From the NCBI RefSeq assembly GCF_000196675.2, contig NC_015312.1, positions 4,712,001 through 4,776,000 of the forward strand: DNA of 64,000 nucleotides. Direction: 5' to 3'. How positions within the stretch are numbered: position 1 is the stretch's first letter; each line of letters opens with the position of its first letter. Source of the DNA: Pseudonocardia benzenivorans CB1190. GTDB lineage: Bacteria; Actinomycetota; Actinomycetes; Mycobacteriales; Pseudonocardiaceae. Shown in pieces: positions 59,854-64,000 of this stretch. Under the pieces are notes generated by a model. It worked only from the letters and a program-made list of their open reading frames with translations, was not told the DNA's origin and ran no database searches. Made by a program: the position numbers and the translations under genes.

Positions 59854-60534
59854 GTGTCGACGCCGACGTGCCGCGTCTGCGGCCGCCCGCTGTCGGTCGG
59901 CGAGCAGGGCCGTCCGCCGCAGTACTGCTCCGCGGCCTGCCGGCAGAAGGCCTACCGCGCCCGGCGCCGACAGCCGGTCAGGAAGAGCGAACAGAACCGC
60001 CGGGTCCGACGGCCCGTCCCGGCGCCGGAGATCGTCGAGAAGGACGTCCCGCACCTGGAGCGCCGGGAGCTGCTGGCCTGGCGCGGTGTCCTGGAGGTGC
60101 AGACGGCGATCCTGCCGATCCTGGAGACGGAGCTGCGTGAGCGCACCGGGCTCACCCTGAGCGAGTTCGACGTGCTGTACCAGCTGTGGCGGATGCCGGA
60201 CAAGCAACGCCGGATGGTCGACCTGGCCCGGGCCGTGCTCGTCACCCCGGGCGGGGTGACCCGGATCGTCGCCCGCCTCGAGGAGCGTGGCCTGGTCCGC
60301 CGGGTCTCCTCGGCCGGCCGCCAGGCCGTCGTCACGCGGCTGACCCCGCGCGGGGAACGTGAGCTGGGCGCCGCGATGGACGTGCACTTCGACGGGGTCC
60401 GACGGGTGTTCGTGCGGCACCTCGACGACGCCGACCTCGACCGGCTGATCGACCTCTGGGCCCGGATCCGGAACGCCTCCCCCACACCCACCGACCAGCC
60501 CGCACCGTCGGGCGCGACCGACGAGAGCACGTGA
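59854..60534 (+). CDS. MarR regulator with N-terminal zinc finger
   Basis: Start taken at the GTG behind GGGGAGG (226 residues). Residues ~5-35 form a zinc finger: CRVCGRPL then YCSAACRQKAYRARR, four cysteines with basic tail. Residues ~65-200 form a MarR domain: LTLSEFDVLYQLWRMPDKQRRMVDLARAVLVTPGGVTRIVARLEERGLVRRVSS. The fusion is not the usual MarR build (~150 residues). Divergent from the aromatic operon, which it probably represses through the palindrome at 59686. Confidence 0.87.
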   Translation: MSTPTCRVCGRPLSVGEQGRPPQYCSAACRQKAYRARRRQPVRKSEQNRRVRRPVPAPEIVEKDVPHLERRELLAWRGVLEVQTAILPILETELRERTGLTLSEFDVLYQLWRMPDKQRRMVDLARAVLVTPGGVTRIVARLEERGLVRRVSSAGRQAVVTRLTPRGERELGAAMDVHFDGVRRVFVRHLDDADLDRLIDLWARIRNASPTPTDQPAPSGATDEST

Positions 60535-60606
60535 CCCGCCGCGGGAACGGACCCGGACACCGCAGCTGCGACGGCCCACCCGCCGCTGCCCGTGCACGAA
60601 CCCGGC

Positions 60607-60654
60607 CGCAACCTCACTGCTCGTTTCGGCGCGACCAGCAGCAGTGAGGTTGCG
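60607..60654. terminator. 15-bp perfect hairpin after MarR gene
   Basis: Arms CGCAACCTCACTGCT (60607-60621) and its complement (60640-60654), 18-nt loop. About 70 bp past the MarR stop. Belongs to the GCAACCTCA hairpin family. Confidence 0.6.
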
Positions 60655-60974
60655 CGCTGAATCCCGGCGACCGGCGACCGACGGGTGGGCCGCCGCGGGG
60701 ACAACGCGCGACGCCGTCCGCGCACCACGTACCTGCGTTGCCGCAGCACGGCGTGGCAGGGACACGTCACAGCCGAGCCGCATGGGCGGGCGAGCGCGGC
60801 GCCGCTGCGATCCGATCGATGTCCGCGTCCAGCCGCGCGCCGGGTCGCGACCGCCCGCGCTTCGGCCGAACACGGACCGCACCAGCCGCCGTGTCGGGGC
60901 GACCGTCCCCAGCGCCGTAATGCGCGTCCGGGCGACTCCGCACCCCTGCCCCCGAGATCGCATCCTCGATAAAT

Positions 60975-61004
60975 TCAACGTGCGTTGACTTCAACGCCTG
61001 TTGA
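60975..61004. promoter_or_regulatory. Two TCAACG inverted-repeat operators
   Basis: TCAACGTGCGTTGA (60975-60988) and TCAACGCCTGTTGA (60991-61004) have 6- and 5-bp arms around 2-4-bp centres and repeat with a 16-bp period. They sit about 150 bp upstream of the ABC-2-like gene, probably over its promoter. The regulator is not adjacent. Confidence 0.65.
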
Positions 61005-61150
61005 GTTCTAACCTGGCGATCCGACACCGGTGGCGAGGCGGACGGGCGAGGCCGGCCGACCCCTCCGGCGGTCGGGGGTGCCGGCGCGACGGGCCGGTTC
61101 ACCGAGCCGAGCGGCCGCCGGGGCGCGGCCGCCGCACCGAGGAGCGACAC

Positions 61151-62197
61151 ATGAGCGTGTTGGACGTCGATCCCGTACCCGCGACGAAAGGCGCACCCAC
61201 CCCGTGGGCGCAGGTTGCGGCGGTCGTCGTGCTGTTGACGGTGGCCGTCGGCGTCCTGCTGACCGCGTTCGGACTACCCGCGGTCCGGTCCTCCGTGCAC
61301 GCGGTCCCGATCGCCCTCGCCGGACCGAGTGTGGCGACCGATCGGATCGCCGCCGCGCTGGAGGAGCGCCGGCCCGGCGCGTTCGAGACCCTCGCCGTTC
61401 CCGACACCGCTGCCGCCGAGGCCGCGATCGTCGACCGTGAGGTCTACGGCGCGATCGACGTGAGCGGCGGCCGACCCGAGGTCGTCGTCGCGACCGCGGC
61501 GAGCCCGGCGGTCGCGCAGACGTTGCAGGCGCTGGCGGCCGGCCTCGCGGCACCCGGTGAGGCGACCGCGCCGTCGGCGACGGTTCGCGAGCTCGTCCCG
61601 CTGCCGGCCGCCGACCCACGCGGGATCGGGCTCGCCGCGGGATCGTTGCCACTGGTCATCGGCGGTGTGCTCGCCGCCGTGGTGCTCACCCTGCGGGTCC
61701 GGGGGGCCGCCCGCCGCCTGGTCGGCGCGCTGGCGTTCGCGATGACCGGTGGGTTGGCACTGGTCGCGATCCTGCAGTTCTGGTTCGGCTCGCTCGGCGG
61801 GGACTACTGGACCAACGCCGGTGCGGTGGCACTCTCGGTCGCCGCGACCGCACTGATCCTGCTCGGCCTGGAAGCAGTAATGGGCCTGCCCGGGATCGGC
61901 CTGGGCGCGGCTGTGCTGCTGCTGGTCGGCAACCCGCTCTCCGGCAGCGCCTCGGCCCCGGAGATGCTCCCCGGCTGGTCCGGCACCCTCGGCCGGCTGC
62001 TGCCGCCGGGCGCAGGCGCGAGCCTGCTCCGGTCGACGGCCTTCTTCGACGGCGCGGGCGCCACGCAACCGGTGCTGGTACTGCTGGCCTGGTTCGGCCT
62101 CGGACTGGTCCTCTTCGCCGTGGGTGCCGTGCGATCCGGCCGGGCACGACTGACCGTCGCCCGCCGCGAGAGCACGGTGACCGCCGCTCCGGTCTGA
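61151..62197 (+). CDS. YhgE/Pip-like ABC-2-type membrane protein
   Basis: 348 residues after GAGGAG. One N-terminal membrane helix (QVAAVVVLLTVAVGVLLTAFGLP), an extracellular domain of ~130 residues, then five membrane helices (PLVIGGVLAAVVLTL; LVGALAFAMTGGLALVAIL; and onward). This 1+5 layout is that of YhgE/Pip and ABC-2 permeases. No ATPase gene is adjacent. Possibly exports lipids or drugs. Confidence 0.78.
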   Translation: MSVLDVDPVPATKGAPTPWAQVAAVVVLLTVAVGVLLTAFGLPAVRSSVHAVPIALAGPSVATDRIAAALEERRPGAFETLAVPDTAAAEAAIVDREVYGAIDVSGGRPEVVVATAASPAVAQTLQALAAGLAAPGEATAPSATVRELVPLPAADPRGIGLAAGSLPLVIGGVLAAVVLTLRVRGAARRLVGALAFAMTGGLALVAILQFWFGSLGGDYWTNAGAVALSVAATALILLGLEAVMGLPGIGLGAAVLLLVGNPLSGSASAPEMLPGWSGTLGRLLPPGAGASLLRSTAFFDGAGATQPVLVLLAWFGLGLVLFAVGAVRSGRARLTVARRESTVTAAPV

Positions 62198-62293
62198 CGT
62201 CCCTCCGCGCCGTGCCGACACCCGGGCGACCTCGGCACCGTCACACCCACGATGCAGAATCAGGCCTTTGGGGTCGGCCACCACCGGTCTCGA

Positions 62294-63085
62294 TCACGGC
62301 CCGACCGACGGCGGACGAACCGCCTGACCGTCCACCCGGGACCAGAACGCCGTCAGGGCGCGAGCCGCCGGGTCCGGGTGCGTCACCGGCCACCAGCGCC
62401 CGACCTCGGCGAGCTCCGCGATCTCGGCACCGGCCGCCGCGGCCGCGGACCGGTGCTGCGCAGGCGTGCCGCTGGCGTGCCCGACGTCCGCGCGAGCGAC
62501 CAGGGCCAGACCGGGCCGCTGCCGCGCCTCGGCGAGGTCGCGGCCCGCGTCGGCCATGACGGGCTGGACCGCTGATCGCAGGAGCGAGAGCACCGCCCGT
62601 CCCATGCCGTCGTCCATGCCGGCGGCCACGCGTTCCGCGGCCGCGCCGGTCATCCCGAGCGCGCGGACGACCTCCAGCCGCTGCGCGAGCGTGCCGCCGA
62701 AGAGCTCCTTCACCGAGGCCTCGCCCGCCCCTTCCTGTTGCCACACCTGGGCCCGCGCGTGCCAGACGTAGTCCGGGTCGAAGAGGCCGAGTGCATCCGA
62801 CGCCCAACTGCGGATCAGATCGGGGCGCGTCATCGCGATCTGGACGACGTGCGCGCCACCCCAGTCGTGACCGACGAGATCGACGGGCTCCCGGAACTGC
62901 TCCAGCCGCGCGGCGAGCCAGTCACGGTACCCCTCGACCGTGGCGGAGAAGTCGTCCGACGCAGGCACCCCGAATCCGGGCGGGGACAGCGCCACCGCGT
63001 CGTCCCGACCGAGCGCGGCGATCAGCGGTCCCCACACGCCGGCGCTCTCGGGATTGCCGTGCACGAGTACCAGAGGAACGGACAT
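62294..63085 (-). CDS. Alpha/beta hydrolase, epoxide hydrolase/haloalkane dehalogenase-like
   Basis: 263 residues from ATG 63085 with AGGAG upstream. LVLVHGNPESAGVWGPLIAAL (HGNP oxyanion), nucleophile loop VGHDWGGAHV with Asp as nucleophile, and a C-terminal VGRWWPVTHPDPAA His. An Asp nucleophile fits epoxide hydrolases or dehalogenases. Paired with the upstream TetR and its operator. Confidence 0.83.
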   Translation of the reverse strand: MSVPLVLVHGNPESAGVWGPLIAALGRDDAVALSPPGFGVPASDDFSATVEGYRDWLAARLEQFREPVDLVGHDWGGAHVVQIAMTRPDLIRSWASDALGLFDPDYVWHARAQVWQQEGAGEASVKELFGGTLAQRLEVVRALGMTGAAAERVAAGMDDGMGRAVLSLLRSAVQPVMADAGRDLAEARQRPGLALVARADVGHASGTPAQHRSAAAAAGAEIAELAEVGRWWPVTHPDPAARALTAFWSRVDGQAVRPPSVGP

Positions 63086-63094
63086 GACCACTCC

Positions 63095-63120
63095 TTACTT
63101 GCGTGTATGTATGCAAGTAA
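63095..63120. promoter_or_regulatory. TTACTTGC inverted repeat, TetR operator
   Basis: Arms TTACTTGC (63095-63102) and GCAAGTAA (63113-63120) around a 10-bp centre, directly upstream of the hydrolase start. Only a TetR gene stands upstream, and this is its likely target. Confidence 0.75.
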
Positions 63121-63158
63121 ATGTAGCAGTGGTAGACGCCGGAGACCACCGCCGGAAG

Positions 63159-63767
63159 CTACGGCGTGACCGCGAACGCCCCGCGGACCGAGCGCGCCGC
63201 CTCCTGGATGAGGGCAGGGACGTCGCGGACCGGAGGTTCGGCGATGAGTTGCAGCCCTGTCCCCCGGACCAGGCCGACGATCAGCACGGCGGCGGCGGCC
63301 GGGTTCGCGTCGGGTCGGACGGACCCGTCGGCGACGCCCTGGCGGACCACGTCCGCCAGCAGCTGCCGGAAGTCGGCGTCCCGGCGGGCGAACAGCGGAG
63401 CCAGCACGGGGTCGGCCGCGATCGCCTCGCCCCACAGTTGCAGGAACGCGCGCGCCGAGGGTGTCCGCCGCACGACGTTGCGCAGGTACGCCTCGATGAT
63501 CCGCACCAGGTGGTCCAGGCCGTCTCCCTGGTAGCCGGGGATGTCGAACCGCTGCGCCTGGTCGACCACGGCTTCCAACAGCCGTTCCCGGCTGCCGAAA
63601 TGGTGGTAGACGATGCCGCGGCTGTACCCGGCGGCTTCCCCGACCTCGGCGAGCGTGACGGCTCGGGACCCGCTGCGCGCGATGAGCGCCATCGCCGCGT
63701 CCAGCACGCGCCGTTCGGTCTCGGCCCGCCGTTGCTCCTGCGTCCGCCTGGCCGGCCGATCGGTCAT
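63159..63767 (-). CDS. TetR-family regulator
   Basis: 202 residues from ATG 63767: RRVLDAAMALIARSGSRAVTLAEVGEAAGYSRGIVYHHFGSRERLL is the HTH; the C-terminal domain is AcrR-like. Same strand as, and 73 bp upstream of, the hydrolase, with the inverted-repeat operator in between. It probably represses the hydrolase. Confidence 0.87.
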   Translation of the reverse strand: MTDRPARRTQEQRRAETERRVLDAAMALIARSGSRAVTLAEVGEAAGYSRGIVYHHFGSRERLLEAVVDQAQRFDIPGYQGDGLDHLVRIIEAYLRNVVRRTPSARAFLQLWGEAIAADPVLAPLFARRDADFRQLLADVVRQGVADGSVRPDANPAAAAVLIVGLVRGTGLQLIAEPPVRDVPALIQEAARSVRGAFAVTP

Positions 63768-63927
63768 GCGTCGTCCCCCCGGCCGGCCTCGCTGTCGACG
63801 AGATGTGCCACGGCGTCCTCCCGCAGGTGCCCCGCCATCCGACCTCGATGCCATTGGTCGCCGAGAGGACCGACGCGGGGCGTGATCATGGAACCAGCGG
63901 GGACCAGGCCTCTGAGCAGGGGAGAAG

Positions 63928-64000
63928 CTCCTCCGACTGGACTCGAACCAGTAACCCTGCGATTAACAGTCGCATGCTCTGCCAATTGAGCTACGGAGGA
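63928..64000 (-). tRNA. tRNA-Asn (GTT)
   Basis: A 73-base gene ending at the window edge, read leftward from 64000: acceptor TCCTCCG/CGGAGGA, anticodon loop CTGTTAA with GTT, and T-arm GGTTCGAGTCC. Discriminator G, no encoded CCA. Complete. No integrase gene lies at its 3' end within the window. Confidence 0.95.

Larger units (their letters stand above)
60535..61150. other. 616-bp intergenic region with hairpin and operators
   Basis: Contains the 15-bp hairpin at 60607, then about 310 bp with no supported gene, then paired TCAACG-type operators at 60975-61004 and a promoter-like AT-rich stretch (GATAAATTCAACG) before the transporter gene. A leftward 127-codon frame (60767-61150) lacks a ribosome site and family features, and was not accepted. 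Confidence 0.6.

Noticed and set aside
60767..61150. 127-codon leftward frame in the intergenic region
   Set aside because: No ribosome site, no family features, and it would read through the TCAACG operators.
63768..63927. Second integrative element at tRNA-Asn
   Set aside because: No integrase gene or tRNA 3' repeat is visible on the side within this window.
1..64000. CRISPR array
   Set aside because: No regular repeat-spacer pattern was seen; the tandem repeats present are short, coding and without spacers.

Overview
The window is about 73% GC, codes densely on both strands, and carries markers of a mycothiol- and F420-using actinobacterium: a WhiB-like protein, a mycothiol-dependent isomerase-family enzyme, two luciferase-like F420-type oxidoreductases and several GTG starts. 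Gene content and style fit Pseudonocardiaceae (Pseudonocardia or Amycolatopsis). That is an inference; no 16S or marker-gene comparison was possible.

Positions 1-10964 are the right-hand part of an integrative mobile element inserted at the 3' end of a CAU-anticodon tRNA gene (10965-11039). From the tRNA inward it holds a tyrosine integrase with a GntR-type winged helix fused at its C-terminus, a 167-residue protein made of two GntR winged helices, a NUDIX hydrolase and a divergent XRE/TPR regulator. Next comes a long leftward operon with mostly ATGA (stop/start overlap) coupling: excisionase-like protein, small membrane protein, WhiB-like protein, two unknowns, a VirD4/TraG-type coupling ATPase, a DUF4913 protein, an unknown, a DUF2637 membrane protein, then a MobF/TrwC relaxase that runs off the left edge. 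The outfit suggests single-strand (relaxase-type) transfer rather than the TraB/FtsK double-strand mode of classical actinomycete elements. A cluster of TGAACG repeats kept in all three reading frames of the DUF2637 gene is the most striking unexplained signal.

Positions 11040-31800 are chromosomal. They contain a six-gene operon built around a split Tm-1-like pair (UPF0261 plus TIM barrel), a DoxX-type protein with an apolipoprotein-like repeat tail, a ROK sugar kinase, a PhoD-type phosphatase and GNAT pair, a TetR/MFS efflux pair with three operators, the B12-dependent fused mutase IcmF, a MarR/azoreductase pair with a duplicated 16-bp palindrome, an MFS exporter, a signal-less BtuF-like protein and a 3-hydroxyisobutyryl-CoA hydrolase-type enzyme.

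An IS5-family element (31851-32842) sits exactly at the stop codon of an amino acid deaminase/aldolase gene. That gene forms a leftward set with an MFS carrier and a TetR, divergent from an arabinono-lactone-oxidase-type flavoenzyme. Then follow a NUDIX hydrolase, a lipase-like hydrolase, a Rieske oxygenase/TetR pair, an AraC/methyltransferase pair, two P450s, two more regulators, an MFS transporter, an aldo/keto reductase and two LLM oxidoreductases (37-53 kb).

Positions 53205-59630 are a leftward operon of two flavin monooxygenases, a patatin-like protein, a maleylacetate reductase, a degenerate paralogue of it and a VOC dioxygenase-type protein. It is divergent from a MarR regulator carrying an N-terminal zinc finger; a perfect palindrome lies between them. 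This looks like an aromatic ring hydroxylation and cleavage route that ends through maleylacetate. The window closes with an ABC-2-like membrane protein, an alpha/beta hydrolase/TetR pair and a tRNA-Asn gene. Two families of long perfect hairpins recur between genes, mostly between convergent ones.
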